A DNA stretch of 64,000 nucleotides from Methanosarcina sp. KYL-1 (GCF_024372725.1 NZ_VOUA01000013.1:1-64000); one strand, 5' to 3'. Counted from the stretch's first letter, positions 17,616-27,649 are shown. Program-made: numbers and translations. Notes: a model not told the origin generated them from the sequence alone.

Positions 17616-17632
17616 CCGCACCGAAGGTGCGG
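17616..17632. other. Short perfect hairpin downstream of porB
   Basis: CCGCACC-GAA-GGTGCGG gives a seven-base-pair GC-rich stem with a three-base loop. It lies about 190 bp beyond the porB stop codon. It could be part of a transcript end or a folded RNA; no T-run follows immediately on either strand. Confidence 0.4.
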
Positions 17633-17825
17633 GACAAGACAGTCCGGAATACACCATTAGCACTGTCCTGGCTATCAGCACAAAACCGAAATCTTACAAC
17701 CGGGAACTCGGAAAAAATAGCAACATTAGAACAAAAACCGATACTTGAAAATCAAAAATCAAGCAAAAAAGTCCAGACCCGAAAAAAGAGCTCAAAAAAC
17801 AAAAGAAAAAAAGGAACTTCAGTTT

Positions 17826-18716
17826 TCACTGAAGTCCGTAATGTTTTATGTTCCAGTCTGCAGCAGCCTGGATTTTTGCGATTTCTTCTTCGCCGCCTTC
17901 CATGGTGAAGAGGTGTTTGAACCGCTTCTGAGCCCTGAGGTATTCCTCGACGGGCTTTGGGTCCTTGACCTTTCTTACCTGGGTGAGCTCTCCGTTTTCC
18001 ATCTCGTACATGGGCCAGAGGCAGGTCTCGACTGCGAGTTTTGCAAGCTCGATGGTCTTTGAGCCGTCGAAGCCCCAGCCGGTGGGACAGGGGGCGTGGG
18101 CGTGGATGTATGCAGGGCCCACAGTTTCGGTGGCTTTCTTTACTTTCCTGATCATGTCCCTTGGGAAGCCGATTGAGGTTGTGGCCACGTACGGGGCGCC
18201 GTGGGCGACCATGATGGCGGGCATGTCCTTCTTCGGGCGCGGGTTTCCGAAGGAGACTTTGCCTGCGGGGCTTGTCGTTGTGGAGGCGTCGAAGGGGGTT
18301 CCGGAGCTTCTCTGGATCCCGGTGTTCATGTAGGCTTCGTTGTCCACGCAGACGTAGGTAATGTCATGGCCCCGCTCAAAAGCGCCTGAGAGGGACCGGA
18401 TCCCTATGTCCATTGTCGAGCCGTCTCCGCCGACTCCGATGACTTTGGTGCCTTCCTTTCTGCCGAGGGCTTTTAAGGCAGCCTCGACACCTGATGCCAC
18501 TGCACCTCCGTTTTCGAAGAGAGAGTGGATCCAGGGGACCTGCCAGGCGGATTCCGGGAAGGGTGTGGTCATGACTTCCAGGCAGCCTGTAGGGTTAATG
18601 ATGATGCAGTCCGGGCCTGCGCCCATGAGCATGAACTTTGCGGCAAGGGCGTCACAGCAGCCTGCACAGCCTCTGTGTCCCGGGGCAAGGTAGGTTTTCG
18701 GTGCGGATTTACTCAT
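17826..18716 (-). CDS. porB: Pyruvate:ferredoxin oxidoreductase, beta subunit
   Basis: The beta subunit binds thiamine diphosphate and a 4Fe-4S cluster in the enzyme that interconverts pyruvate with acetyl-CoA and CO2, used by methanogens mainly to make pyruvate. The 296-residue protein has the cluster cysteines GHRGCAGC near its start and the TPP motif [12 protein letters not shown] followed by [10 protein letters not shown]. Further conserved Cys residues occur in TGCLEVM and HAPCPTGWG. Its ATG overlaps the porA stop by 4 bp. It is the last gene of porG-porD-porA-porB. All expected motifs are intact. Confidence 0.97.
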   Translation of the reverse strand: MSKSAPKTYLAPGHRGCAGCCDALAAKFMLMGAGPDCIIINPTGCLEVMTTPFPESAWQVPWIHSLFENGGAVASGVEAALKALGRKEGTKVIGVGGDGSTMDIGIRSLSGAFERGHDITYVCVDNEAYMNTGIQRSSGTPFDASTTTSPAGKVSFGNPRPKKDMPAIMVAHGAPYVATTSIGFPRDMIRKVKKATETVGPAYIHAHAPCPTGWGFDGSKTIELAKLAVETCLWPMYEMENGELTQVRKVKDPKPVEEYLRAQKRFKHLFTMEGGEEEIAKIQAAADWNIKHYGLQ

Positions 18717-19924
18717 AGCAACTCCTCCTTGACATCAGCAAACTGGCTTTCAACCGTAACTCCGGACTTTGCGACCTTCTTTGCTTCTTCGATGATCTTG
18801 CTGACAAGCTCCACGCGCACGTCGCGGCCGCCGTGGTTCAGGGTGTAGCCGATAATCGGGATATCGCACCTGCTGTTGTACATGCAGGACTTGGTCTCCG
18901 TAAAGAGGGCGCCTTCGTTGGTCCCGATGGAGATGTTCTTGTCAAGCACAACCACAACATTTGCTTTTGAAATGCCTTTCCTGATCTGCTCTTTCGGGAA
19001 GGGCCTGAAAGACCTCACTTTCAGGATGCCGATCTTTTCGCCTTTTGCCCTGTACTCGTCCACAACGTCCTTGAGGGTGCCCACAAGGGAGCCCATGGAC
19101 ATGAGCACGATCTCGGCATCTTCGAGATAGTAGCCGTCGACAAGCCCACCGTGGTCCCTGCCAAAGATTTCTGCGAACTCCTTTGAAACGGCCTCAATCT
19201 TCGGAAGGGCTGCCTGCATTGCTTTCTCCTGCAGGTACCTGAATTCCGTGTAGGTGGAGGGGTCGGCAAATGCCCCGAAAGTCAGCGGGTTTTTGGGGTC
19301 AAGCACCTGTTCCGGCTCATATGTCGGCAGGAACTCGTCGGTCAGGTCCTGCTCAAGCAGCACCACAGGTTCGTAGACGTGGGAGAGGATGAACCCGTCC
19401 ATGCAGGCCATGCCCGGCAGGAGCACATCCTTGTCCTCTGCGATCTTGAATATCTGGGGGACCATGTCTGCGGCTTCCTGGACGTCTTCGGCATAGAGCT
19501 GGAGCCAGCCGGTGTCCCTCTGGGCAATTGCGTCCTGGTGGTCGTTCCAGATGTTGATCGGGGCGCTTACTGCCCTGTTTGCCACGGTCATGATGATTGG
19601 AAGCCTCATCCCGGCGGCATTGAAGAGCACCTCGTGCATGAGCAAAAGACCCTGGGAAGTGGTTGCGGAATATGTCCTTGCCCCAACGGCTGAGGCGCCC
19701 ACAAGGGCCGAGATTGCCGAGAATTCGGATTCCACGTTGATGTACTCGCAGTTCGGGATTTCCCCGTCCGCCATAAACTGGGATAAGTCCTCAACGATAT
19801 GGGTCTGGGGGGTGATCGGGTATGCGGAAATCACATTTGGACGGCTGACCTTTGCAGCATGTGCAACCGCATAGGAACCTTCAACGACCACCATTTTAGC
19901 TTTGTCAGCTGCATTGAGAGGCAT
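18713..19924 (-). CDS. porA: Pyruvate:ferredoxin oxidoreductase, alpha subunit
   Basis: The 403-residue alpha subunit contributes the pyrimidine-binding half of the thiamine diphosphate site. Recognisable features are [18 protein letters not shown] near the N-terminus, [27 protein letters not shown] with the conserved glutamate, and the C-terminal [18 protein letters not shown]. Start and stop overlap neighbouring por genes by 1 and 4 bp, so the four genes are translated as one block. Length is normal for the four-subunit archaeal enzyme. Confidence 0.97.
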   Translation of the reverse strand: MPLNAADKAKMVVVEGSYAVAHAAKVSRPNVISAYPITPQTHIVEDLSQFMADGEIPNCEYINVESEFSAISALVGASAVGARTYSATTSQGLLLMHEVLFNAAGMRLPIIMTVANRAVSAPINIWNDHQDAIAQRDTGWLQLYAEDVQEAADMVPQIFKIAEDKDVLLPGMACMDGFILSHVYEPVVLLEQDLTDEFLPTYEPEQVLDPKNPLTFGAFADPSTYTEFRYLQEKAMQAALPKIEAVSKEFAEIFGRDHGGLVDGYYLEDAEIVLMSMGSLVGTLKDVVDEYRAKGEKIGILKVRSFRPFPKEQIRKGISKANVVVVLDKNISIGTNEGALFTETKSCMYNSRCDIPIIGYTLNHGGRDVRVELVSKIIEEAKKVAKSGVTVESQFADVKEELL

Positions 19925-20184
19925 TATTTTTCCTCCAGGACCATTTCAATCGCATCTGCAGGGCATTCGTTTGCACAGATGCCGCAGCCCTTGCAGAAGT
20001 CATAGTTGTACTCGAAAAAGCCGTCTTCCCGCGGAAGAATGGACATATCAGGGCACACTATTTCGCAGATCCCGCATTTGGTGCATTTTTCGTAAATATA
20101 GACGGGACGGAAGTTTCTCCAGCCTCCGGTTTTGTTTACCAGGGTCGAGCCCGGTTCGCAGACTCCGCCAATTGTGATCTTCAT
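19924..20184 (-). CDS. porD: Pyruvate:ferredoxin oxidoreductase, delta (ferredoxin-like) subunit
   Basis: An 86-residue 2[4Fe-4S] polyferredoxin-like subunit that carries electrons from the catalytic subunits to ferredoxin. Two full cluster motifs are present: [12 protein letters not shown] and [12 protein letters not shown]. The N-terminal 30 residues are typical of PorD. The gene overlaps porG by 4 bp and porA by 1 bp. No alteration seen. Confidence 0.97.
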   Translation of the reverse strand: MKITIGGVCEPGSTLVNKTGGWRNFRPVYIYEKCTKCGICEIVCPDMSILPREDGFFEYNYDFCKGCGICANECPADAIEMVLEEK

Positions 20185-20729
20185 GCTTCTTCTCCCCTGA
20201 TCAGTTCATAGGCTTTCTGAATAGCTTCGGCATTCTTTTCGGCCACTTTGCCTGTAAAGCGGTCCTTTACGGCTTTTTTGATAGATTCCACATTAATCTC
20301 CCCGGTTGCGCCTGCAAAAGCACCCAGGAGGACAGTGTTCACGATCGGGCGGCCTATGATGTCCATAGCCACGTTTGTAGCGTCTACGGTCATGACCTTT
20401 GCATTTGTATCAAGCTTGAGGTCTTCCGGCGTTTCCTTTGTGTTGATGATTATGATTCCGTCATCTTTTATCCCGCTTGCAACGTCGACAGTTTCAAGCA
20501 GGGTTGCATCCTGGACGATAACGTAATCAGGTGTATAGATCTGGCTACGAAGCCTTATGGGATTGTCACTGATTCTGGTGAACGCCTGCACAGGGGCACC
20601 TCTGCGCTCAACTCCGAAGGCGGGGAAAGCCTGGCTGAATTTCCCGTCTTCAAAAGCTGCTACAGAAAGCATCTCAGCTGCAGTGACAGAACCCTGGCCT
20701 CCTCTGCCGTGTATTCTGATTTCCTTCAT
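20181..20729 (-). CDS. porG: Pyruvate:ferredoxin oxidoreductase, gamma subunit
   Basis: The 182-residue gamma subunit (called PorC in some nomenclature) opens with the family signature [19 protein letters not shown] and contains [20 protein letters not shown]. It is the first gene of the por operon, with GAGGAGAA seven bases before ATG 20729. The subunit helps assemble the catalytic dimer and is not itself a cluster carrier. Confidence 0.96.
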   Translation of the reverse strand: MKEIRIHGRGGQGSVTAAEMLSVAAFEDGKFSQAFPAFGVERRGAPVQAFTRISDNPIRLRSQIYTPDYVIVQDATLLETVDVASGIKDDGIIIINTKETPEDLKLDTNAKVMTVDATNVAMDIIGRPIVNTVLLGAFAGATGEINVESIKKAVKDRFTGKVAEKNAEAIQKAYELIRGEEA

Positions 20730-21348
20730 CTGGGTTCTCCTCTTAAACGCAATTTTCTTAGTATTTTTCCGTTTTTCGGTGAATCTTTACTTTTTGGTGG
20801 TTTTGCTTTTTGGTGGTTTTACTGTTTTTCGGTGATATTCCGGCAGTCTGTAGGGTCACATTGCTGTCGGTCACACTGGAATAATTCAATTATCCTGATG
20901 CTGGCAGATGTCCGGTCAATTTCAACGCTGGTAAGTTTCAACGCTGGTAAGACTCAACCCCGCATCCGATACAGGATGAGGCATCTGGAGCTTTGTGCGG
21001 ACACAACCGGCAAATGCATATAGTTTCAACATTTTCAGGACAGCTATTGTTAACCTGAAAATCTAATATTTACTTATTATAATCGCTCATTCATAATTAC
21101 TATTGAAACCGATCTTAAGTATATTTTCAATTATATGTTCACGCCGTATAATGCCCGATGTTCATGGATAATAGTGTAGTTTATTATTAGTTTTTCGGTG
21201 AAGTTTAGAAAGTCATATTTAAATATTTCTAAATAAAAATTATTTTTTAGATGTATTTCATTTCCGGTCTTCAGGTTAACCTTTTTCCCATGTATGTTTT
21301 TTCTTATTTTCGCCGTAGACAAATTCTCTCCTGAAAATAATATATATT
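20730..21348. other. Upstream region of the por operon
   Basis: No gene seen. On the minus strand a TATA-like AACTATATGC lies near 21017-21026, which would give a leader of roughly 250 nt before porG. Inside this leader are two direct copies of TTTCAACGCTGGTAAG (about 20920-20950), a short hairpin CATCC-N6-GGATG (about 20960-20980) and a repeat of CTTTTTGGTGGTTTT (20787-20821). A 63-codon frame at 21131-21322 has no coding character. Confidence 0.5.
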
Positions 21349-22320
21349 TTAGATTTTTTCCGGAAAGGAAATTTTCATCAACTCAACTATGGACTTTCCA
21401 TCTTCCAGGTTGTTAATCTTTTCCCTGAAATGCCGCGAGCCATGCAACCCTTTTGTAAACCACTGGGCATGCATCCGCAGATTGATGGAAGGGAGAAGCC
21501 CGTGCTCCTCAAGTAAGGTTATATAAGCTTCAAAATCCCCGGACTGCTGGGCCTGCGGGTCAATCTCCAGCTTTTCCCCGGTCTCCAGGTAGTGCCTGAT
21601 CCGCCTGAAGATAAAAGGAGTTCCCATTGCCGCACGTCCGACCATGAGCCCGTCGCAGCCCGTGAATTCCAGGGTCTTTTCCGCAGACTCCTCGTCCCTG
21701 ATATCCCCATTTGCAATCACGGGAATCGAAAGTGCATTTTTTACAGCCCTTATGCGGGCAAGGTCTGAGTTTCCGGAGTACATCTGCTCTGCAGTCCTGC
21801 CGTGCACGGTCAGGGCCGAAGCCCCGGCCTTTTCTATCAGGCGGGCAATTTCAAGGGTCTTTTCCTCACTTTTCAAGATACGGATCTTTGCACTCACAGG
21901 GGTATTCAGAGTGCCTGTAAGCTCCGATATTATCCCATAGACAAGTTCCGGGGAGCGGAGAAGGGCCGAGCCGCAGCCTGTCCCTGTGATACGTTTTGAA
22001 GGACAGCCCAGGTTTACGTCGATTACTTCGGGCCTGAACTCTTCTTCCACAAAGAGTGCAGCTTCCCGCAGTTTCTCCGGCGAGCTTCCAACAAGCTGGA
22101 CCCCAAAAGGCCTGTCTTCCCTGGAAGCCAGCCCCTTGAGGACGGCTTTTCGGTTTTCATTTATCAGGGCATCTGCGCTGATCATCTCCGTGTACGTGAG
22201 GTCGGCCCCGTAGCTCCTGCAGAGCAGCCTGAAAGCCAGGTTCGTCACGTCTGCCATGGGTGCAAGAAGAAGGTTTCCCGGAAGTTCTGTCCTGCCAATT
22301 TTTAATTTCTTGAGCTTCAT
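21349..22320 (-). CDS. tRNA-dihydrouridine synthase
   Basis: The 323-residue flavoenzyme reduces uridines in tRNA D-loops. It is a TIM barrel of the Dus family: N-terminal LLLAPMADVTNLAFR, the catalytic-cysteine motif NLGCPSKRI (Cys106), the FMN-binding VHGRTAEQMYSG and VIANGDI, and the phosphate-binding MVGRAAMGTPFIF. Length and motifs are those of bacterial/archaeal DusB-like enzymes; the exact target uridine cannot be assigned. It is transcribed alone on the minus strand. Confidence 0.95.
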   Translation of the reverse strand: MKLKKLKIGRTELPGNLLLAPMADVTNLAFRLLCRSYGADLTYTEMISADALINENRKAVLKGLASREDRPFGVQLVGSSPEKLREAALFVEEEFRPEVIDVNLGCPSKRITGTGCGSALLRSPELVYGIISELTGTLNTPVSAKIRILKSEEKTLEIARLIEKAGASALTVHGRTAEQMYSGNSDLARIRAVKNALSIPVIANGDIRDEESAEKTLEFTGCDGLMVGRAAMGTPFIFRRIRHYLETGEKLEIDPQAQQSGDFEAYITLLEEHGLLPSINLRMHAQWFTKGLHGSRHFREKINNLEDGKSIVELMKISFPEKI

Positions 22321-22634
22321 TTTTCCGTGTTTGCCCTATTTTTGGCGATTTTTTGAAACGTCCCTGTTCTCTGTTTTACGTCTCTGTTTTAATAGTTTCT
22401 ATTTTAGCGGGCACTTCAAGTTGTGATATATTTCAACGTTTTGATATTACTCTGATTTATTGAGTATTCAAAAAGATTTCGCATAAAACTTTGCAATGAG
22501 TGCGAATCCGGAAAATGAACAAATCAGTCCTGAAAATTAAAAAATCAGAGGGTGGAAGTATCCGGGTGGGAAATTGAAATCTGAAAAAAAGTAAAGGACA
22601 TATGAGCAGCACATGAAGCAGCACATGAAACAGC
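22321..22634. other. Intergenic spacer between dus and signal peptidase genes
   Basis: About 310 bp, AT-rich. Near the signal peptidase stop there are repeated copies of AGCAGCACATGA (22602-22638). The dus promoter should lie at its left end. No gene or RNA was recognised. Confidence 0.5.
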
Positions 22635-23192
22635 TTATGAAAAAAGCAGTCTCACATGGCCAGCGTAAGGAATCCTGTACTGTGCGGTCCCAATGACCCA
22701 TTCCTCTTTTACGGGTACATGGTAGCTTATCTGCCCTTCCTGGTCAAAGTGTTTGTTTGTTACGGGATTGTCCCCTTTGGTTATGTACCCGGAGTAAGGG
22801 GCAATGGGCCCGTTTTCCCACATGGGCTGTCCGGCCTCCACATAGTACATGGCCCTGTGGATGATCGGAGTTACACCTTCCTGTCCGTAGGGGCGATAGA
22901 GGATCACATCTCCATAGTCCCCAAACGACATATAACCTGAACTTGCCCCTTCCTCATTGGTGACGAGGTTAACCCTATCTATGTTCTTGATAAAAATGAT
23001 GTCCCCTACCTGCATGTGGGGCTCCATGCTCCCGGATTCCACTGCAACCATGGGAGTCCAGAGCCCGAAGGCCAGCTTGGATAGGACCATAAAGGTGATC
23101 AGGACAGCTATAACCGACAGCATGTCCTTCCCAAGGGAAACCCAGAAGTTTTCTTCCTCCCGGGCACTATTTTCCGTATTAGTTCCGCTCAT
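22635..23192 (-). CDS. Archaeal signal peptidase I (SEC11/S26B type)
   Basis: A 185-residue membrane-bound protease that cuts signal peptides after export. One membrane helix spans about residues 23-45. The catalytic region follows: VESGSMEP with nucleophile Ser55, TPIIHRAM with His112 in the position of the bacterial lysine, and ITKGDNPV with Asp141. The Ser-His-Asp pattern marks the eukaryote/archaeal type. Translation starts at the ATG of MSGTNTENS. It could serve the many lipoprotein and S-layer precursors, though lipoproteins generally need a separate peptidase. Confidence 0.94.
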   Translation of the reverse strand: MSGTNTENSAREEENFWVSLGKDMLSVIAVLITFMVLSKLAFGLWTPMVAVESGSMEPHMQVGDIIFIKNIDRVNLVTNEEGASSGYMSFGDYGDVILYRPYGQEGVTPIIHRAMYYVEAGQPMWENGPIAPYSGYITKGDNPVTNKHFDQEGQISYHVPVKEEWVIGTAQYRIPYAGHVRLLFS

Positions 23193-23950
23193 AATCAGTC
23201 TTTATTCTTTTAATGCTGTATTATATTTCATTCGGTCTTCTCAGGTCCGGAATCCGTATATATAATCTGTATATATGTTTGATCTTAGCCTGTTTTGTCC
23301 ATCCGAACTCATAATCTAATGTAATTTATAATTTTGTACGAGCCCCACCTTGCTCCCTTTAACTTATGCACAATTCTCTATAATATTTGCTGTGATATTT
23401 GCTTTAACATTTGCTGTGATATTTGCTTTAACATTTGCTGTGATATTTGCTTTAACATTTGCTGTGATATTTGGTGTGACATTTTGCTTTTACTGCTTTC
23501 TTGTTACAATTTGTCTTATTATGATTTGTTTTTATCCTATATTAATATTCAATTTATTCATCAAGTTATGATATTTTTATAGTTTCTTTCTAAATAATCG
23601 ACAGAAATTACTGAAAATCGACCAAAATTATGGCCTACAATCAAAAACCTGCAGCCTGCGGGAAGCTGGGAAGCTATCGAAAACTAGAAAATATCAGAAT
23701 CTATCGGAATTATCGGAATTTATCGGAATTATTGGAACCTATAAGATAACATTAAAAGCTATCAGAACTTCTTAAGTCAGAAGCTCTTAAGTATTATTGT
23801 GAGGTACAGCAAATATCTCAGGATCAGCTCTGTTGATCCAAACTTAATAAAATTATTCTTCGTAGTATTACATTATTTTGTATCTGATTAATTTTTATAT
23901 TTTGAACAGGTCTTTGCCTTTAAGCCTTCAGGTCCAATAAGGTCTAAATT
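23193..23950. other. AT-rich intergenic region upstream of the DP1 gene
   Basis: 758 bp without a convincing gene between divergent genes. It contains a 12-bp array (separate entry) and short repeats of TATCGGAATT at 23702-23732. Minus-strand TATA-like sequence lies at 23250-23275, ahead of the signal peptidase gene. Confidence 0.55.
23383..23490. repeat. 12-bp tandem repeat, about 9 units of two alternating forms
   Basis: Units alternate between ATATTTGCTGTG/ACATTTGCTGTG and ATATTTGCTTTA, so the longer period is 24 bp. Two overlapping frames remain open through it, but their products are simple hydrophobic repeats without a ribosome site, so no gene is called. Confidence 0.9.
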
Positions 23951-26038
23951 ATGAATGAAATCGATATCATAAGGGCGGTTACAGAGGAAGGGTATCAGAT
24001 AAGTCCAAGAGCCGCAGAACTCATCAAATCAAGTGATGCCCCTCAGCGCCTCCTCGAATACGTCCTTTCAACAGTTGATGATTCTGTTTTCGTAATTGAG
24101 GCCGAACACGTTGATCTTGAGGGTTTTGCAGCTTCAAACCCTTTAAATTCCGTTCCCCTAAATGGGAGAGAAGGTCCTGATTCATTTTCCACTGAGCCCA
24201 ATAGATCTTCTGAGCCCAATAGATCTTCTGAGCACCATAGGTCTTCTGAACTCGATAGGTCCTCTGCTGAGTTCGATAAAACCTCTGAATTCCATGAATC
24301 TCCTGAGCCTGAGGAATTTTCTTCCGAGCCTGATGCGGTCCCTCCTCATGTTTTCGACCCCTTGCCGGACCCTCATCTTGACTCTCATTCTGACTCCCAT
24401 TCTGACTCCCATTCTGACTCCCATCCGGGCTTCTATTCAGCCCCCTATCCGGGCACTGTTGAGGATCACTCTTTAGACCTTTCTCCTGATTCTCCTGATT
24501 CTCCTGATCTTTCCCCGGATCCTTCCTCTGGTCCCGAATCAGTCCCGGACCCTCTTTCTTATGAGGAGGACGTACCTGACCCGATTTCATCTTCCTTATC
24601 TTCCGGGGCTGCGGATAGGCCTGTTTCTTCTCCCGGGGGGCGCGGGAATTCGCTTCTCTTCCCTGCTTCAGGCCAGGCTTCCAGAGCTGACCAGTTCTTT
24701 TCCACTCCGGGCCGGGCTTCTCCATTTAATTCTCCGGTTTCTTCGCAGGTTTCCAGGTCAGGTTCTCCTTCAGAAGGGGTCAGGCACATTTCAGGCAGAA
24801 ACCCCGTGACCGTGCTTTCGGACATAACCGGGCATTCCACCTGTGTGGGGGAGTATATGCAGTTTGTACAGTACTTCAGGGACAGGTACAGCAGGCTCTC
24901 CGAGATCATCCGGAGCAGGATCAATTCTCGGCCCATCGAAAGCCTGAAGAGGAGGAGCTTCCGCCGGGGAGGGGATGGGAAACAGGAGGAGATCGCGATT
25001 ATCGGGATGGTCTCCGATATAAGCAACACCAGCAACGGGCACAAAATCCTGTCTCTGGAAGACCCCACAGGCTCTTTCTCCGTCCTTGTGCGGAACAGTG
25101 ACAAGGAGCTCTTTGAACTGGCTTCCAGGGTCCTCTTAGATGAGGTAATCGGGGCTGCAGGCTCTGTAACCAATGACGGAAACCTGATGATTGCCACAAA
25201 GCTAATCCAGCCCGACGTCCCGAACAGCGTGCAGCGCCGGACCGGCAGCCACGGGAAAGCCGTGCTTATTTCGGATGTGCATGTGGGCAGTTCTCAGTTC
25301 CTCGAGGAATCCTGGCTCGATTTCCTGGATTTCCTGAAAGGGGAATCGGACTCCGAAGCCATGCGGGAGATTGCATCCGAGATCCGTTACCTTGTGGTTG
25401 CAGGAGACCTTGTGGACGGGGTCGGGATCTACCCTGACCAGGAAATGGAACTGGATATCCAGGACGTCTACGAGCAGTATAAAAAAGCCGGGGAATACTT
25501 CAGGGAAGTTCCCGGGCACATCCGTGTGATCATAAGCCCCGGCAACCACGATGCAGTCCGCCAGGCCGAGCCCCAGCCCTCCCTTCCGGAAAAAATCCGG
25601 GCCTATTTCCCGGAAAACGTCACCTTTGTCGGAAACCCTGCCCTTGTGGACCTGGACGGGGTCAGCATCCTGATCTACCACGGCCGTTCCATTGACGACC
25701 TGGTGGCGAGCGTACCCGGTGTCTCTTACCATGAACCTGCAGGGGCCGTCCTTGAGATGGTTAAGCGCAGGCACCTTGCCCCCATGTACGGGAGCAGGGT
25801 CTCAATCTCTCCAGAGAAAAAAGATTATTTTGTGATCGACCAGGTCCCGGACATCATCCACACAGGCCACGTGCACACCCTGGGCGTCCAGCGCTATAAA
25901 AACGTCCTCCTTGTCAACTCAGGGACCTGGCAGGGCCAGACCGAATTCCAGAAGCGTGTAAACCTTATGCCCGTGCCGGCCAGGGTACCCGTGGTGGATC
26001 TTGCGGATTTTGATGTGAAAATCCTGGCTTTTGATTGA
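23951..26038 (+). CDS. DNA polymerase D small subunit DP1 (3'-5' exonuclease)
   Basis: DP1 is the proofreading subunit of the archaeal replicative polymerase D. The 695-residue protein has an N-terminal helical domain (1-60), a low-complexity linker (about 65-275), an OB fold (about 345-425) and a C-terminal Mre11-like phosphoesterase. Its metal motifs are ISDVHVG, VVAGDLVDG, SPGNHDA and TGHVH, all intact. The linker holds two repeat blocks, NRSSEP/SSELD-like and DSHSDSHSDSH, encoded by short DNA repeats. It is much longer than needed to join the domains. ATG 23951 is used. The large subunit DP2 is not in the window. Confidence 0.95.
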   Translation: MNEIDIIRAVTEEGYQISPRAAELIKSSDAPQRLLEYVLSTVDDSVFVIEAEHVDLEGFAASNPLNSVPLNGREGPDSFSTEPNRSSEPNRSSEHHRSSELDRSSAEFDKTSEFHESPEPEEFSSEPDAVPPHVFDPLPDPHLDSHSDSHSDSHSDSHPGFYSAPYPGTVEDHSLDLSPDSPDSPDLSPDPSSGPESVPDPLSYEEDVPDPISSSLSSGAADRPVSSPGGRGNSLLFPASGQASRADQFFSTPGRASPFNSPVSSQVSRSGSPSEGVRHISGRNPVTVLSDITGHSTCVGEYMQFVQYFRDRYSRLSEIIRSRINSRPIESLKRRSFRRGGDGKQEEIAIIGMVSDISNTSNGHKILSLEDPTGSFSVLVRNSDKELFELASRVLLDEVIGAAGSVTNDGNLMIATKLIQPDVPNSVQRRTGSHGKAVLISDVHVGSSQFLEESWLDFLDFLKGESDSEAMREIASEIRYLVVAGDLVDGVGIYPDQEMELDIQDVYEQYKKAGEYFREVPGHIRVIISPGNHDAVRQAEPQPSLPEKIRAYFPENVTFVGNPALVDLDGVSILIYHGRSIDDLVASVPGVSYHEPAGAVLEMVKRRHLAPMYGSRVSISPEKKDYFVIDQVPDIIHTGHVHTLGVQRYKNVLLVNSGTWQGQTEFQKRVNLMPVPARVPVVDLADFDVKILAFD

Positions 26039-26142
26039 GTTCTGGACCCGATACCCGGTTTTTGATTCTCTTTTTGTATTATTGGTTTTGATGCGTTCCC
26101 GGCCGTTTCTCCAAAAAATTCTCCAAAATTATTTTCCGATCC

Positions 26143-26151
26143 TTATATATA
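26143..26151 (+). promoter_or_regulatory. TATA box for the TYW1 gene
   Basis: TTATATATA lies 24 bp before ATG 26176. Archaeal transcription starts about 25 bp downstream of the TATA box, so the message would begin almost at the start codon. No ribosome site is visible, in line with a leaderless mRNA. Confidence 0.55.
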
Positions 26152-26175
26152 CCACGAGCATTTAATAGTCGGGAA

Positions 26176-27219
26176 ATGCCGCTGGAAGATCAAAAGGAAA
26201 ATTCCGGGGAAGATTTCCCGGAGGTGCAGGAAGAAAACCTGGAAGAAAACCTGGGAAAAAAGGGGGCTGAAGATCAGGAATCTCTTCCCTTCGACATCCC
26301 GGATTTTGAGACCCTCCTGAAAAAACAGGGCTATGCTCTTGCAGGCCGCCATTCGGCTGTCAAGACCTGCCTCTGGCTCAGGCATGCCATGAACGGCCAG
26401 GGTTTCTGCTACAAGGGAAAATTCTACGGGGTTGCTTCCCACCGCTGCCTCCAGATGACCCCTACCCTGATATGCAACCAGCGCTGCCTCTTTTGCTGGC
26501 GTCCCACTGAGGTACCTGTCCCTGCCCCGGGGGAATGGGACTCTCCAGAAAAAATCGTGGAAGAAAGCATTGCCTGCCAGAAAAAGCTGATCACGGGTTT
26601 CGGCGGCTCCCCTAATGCGCTTCGGGAACGCTGGCTTGAGGGCAACGAGCCCAACAATGTTGCAATCTCCCTCTCGGGAGAGCCGACTTTTTACCCTTAC
26701 CTCCCCGGACTCATCGAGGAATACGAAAAGCGGGGCTTTACCACTTTCCTGGTCACTAACGGGACTGTACCCTCGATGTTTGCAAAAATTTCCCCCTCCC
26801 AGCTCTACATGAGTCTGGACGCTCCTGACCTTGAGACCTACCTGAAGGTCTGCCAGCCTAAATCCCCCGAGCTCTGGAACAGGATAAACGAGTCCCTGGC
26901 CCTTATGAGAGAGAAAAGCTCGAGGACTGTCATCCGGACGACGCTGGTCAAGGGCGTGAACATGTTCAACCCCGAAGGCTATGCCGAACTCATCAAAATA
27001 GCCTCTCCTGACTTTGTGGAGATCAAGGCCTACATGCACCTCGGCTTTTCGCGGCTGCGCCTTGACCGCTCCGCCATGCCCACCCACTCCGAAGTCCTGG
27101 AATTTTCAAAAGAGCTTGCAAAGCACCTTGGCTATGAAATCGCGGACGAGTCCGAAATCAGCCGGGTGGTCCTGCTTTCAAAGAACGGGAAAAAGTCCCC
27201 TGTCAAAAGGAATCCCTGA
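26176..27219 (+). CDS. tRNA 4-demethylwyosine synthase (TYW1/Taw1)
   Basis: A radical SAM enzyme that makes the tricyclic base of wyosine at position 37 of tRNA-Phe from N1-methylguanosine and pyruvate. The 347-residue protein has the SAM-cluster cysteines CNQRCLFCW (Cys100, 104, 107). It also has three N-terminal cysteines at 65, 78 and 91, whose 13-residue spacing matches the second cluster of archaeal Taw1. The segment SLSGEPTFYPYL is the usual GEP glycine-rich motif. The first 40 residues are a variable acidic extension. It is a single gene with its own promoter. Confidence 0.95.
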   Translation: MPLEDQKENSGEDFPEVQEENLEENLGKKGAEDQESLPFDIPDFETLLKKQGYALAGRHSAVKTCLWLRHAMNGQGFCYKGKFYGVASHRCLQMTPTLICNQRCLFCWRPTEVPVPAPGEWDSPEKIVEESIACQKKLITGFGGSPNALRERWLEGNEPNNVAISLSGEPTFYPYLPGLIEEYEKRGFTTFLVTNGTVPSMFAKISPSQLYMSLDAPDLETYLKVCQPKSPELWNRINESLALMREKSSRTVIRTTLVKGVNMFNPEGYAELIKIASPDFVEIKAYMHLGFSRLRLDRSAMPTHSEVLEFSKELAKHLGYEIADESEISRVVLLSKNGKKSPVKRNP

Positions 27220-27226
27220 TTTATGA

Positions 27227-27324
27227 GATTCCCTTTTTCAGATTCCCTTTTTCAGATTCCCTTTTTCAGATTCCTTTTCAGATTCCCTTTTTTAGAATCT
27301 TGTTTTTTAGAATCTTGTTTTTTT
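27227..27324. repeat. T-rich tandem repeat, 14-15 bp units
   Basis: GATTCCCTTTTTCA occurs three times exactly, followed by a 12-bp and a T-rich variant, and then two copies of GAATCTTGTTTTTTA. It directly follows the TYW1 stop. The T-runs could also act in transcription termination. Confidence 0.85.
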
Positions 27325-27649
27325 TCGAGTTTTTTACGGAAATACGGAGCAGAGAATAGATAAAGACAATTTTCAGGAAAACGTTTTAAGGACAATACTT
27401 TTATGATTTGCTGAATATATTATCTAAGTCCTTAGATAGAAACAAATATAAACCCAAGTTTCAATAAGGATATGACCTTAGAGGGGCCAGTGCAGATTTA
27501 ACCTGATAAGGACACAGTTTATAAGAAACAAATTAATAAACCCGATCTAATCAATCCAATTAGGTCCAGTCTAATCAATTCAATAAGGCTTAATCCAATC
27601 ACACAACCAGTAATTACACAGTTTGAGTAGAGTATGTCTCATATCTAGT

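Noticed and set aside
17254-17908. Overlapping repeat-encoding frames across the 15-bp array
   Set aside because: The open frames follow from a repeat unit divisible by three; there is no ribosome site, and one frame runs into the 3' end of porB on the opposite strand.
23334-23582. Hydrophobic cysteine-rich small proteins (NICCDICF repeats)
   Set aside because: Pure translation of the 12-bp repeat in two frames, no ribosome site, no conserved motif.
24024-24725. Minus-strand frame of over 200 codons inside the DP1 gene
   Set aside because: It lies opposite the low-complexity linker of a well-supported gene and has repetitive composition only.
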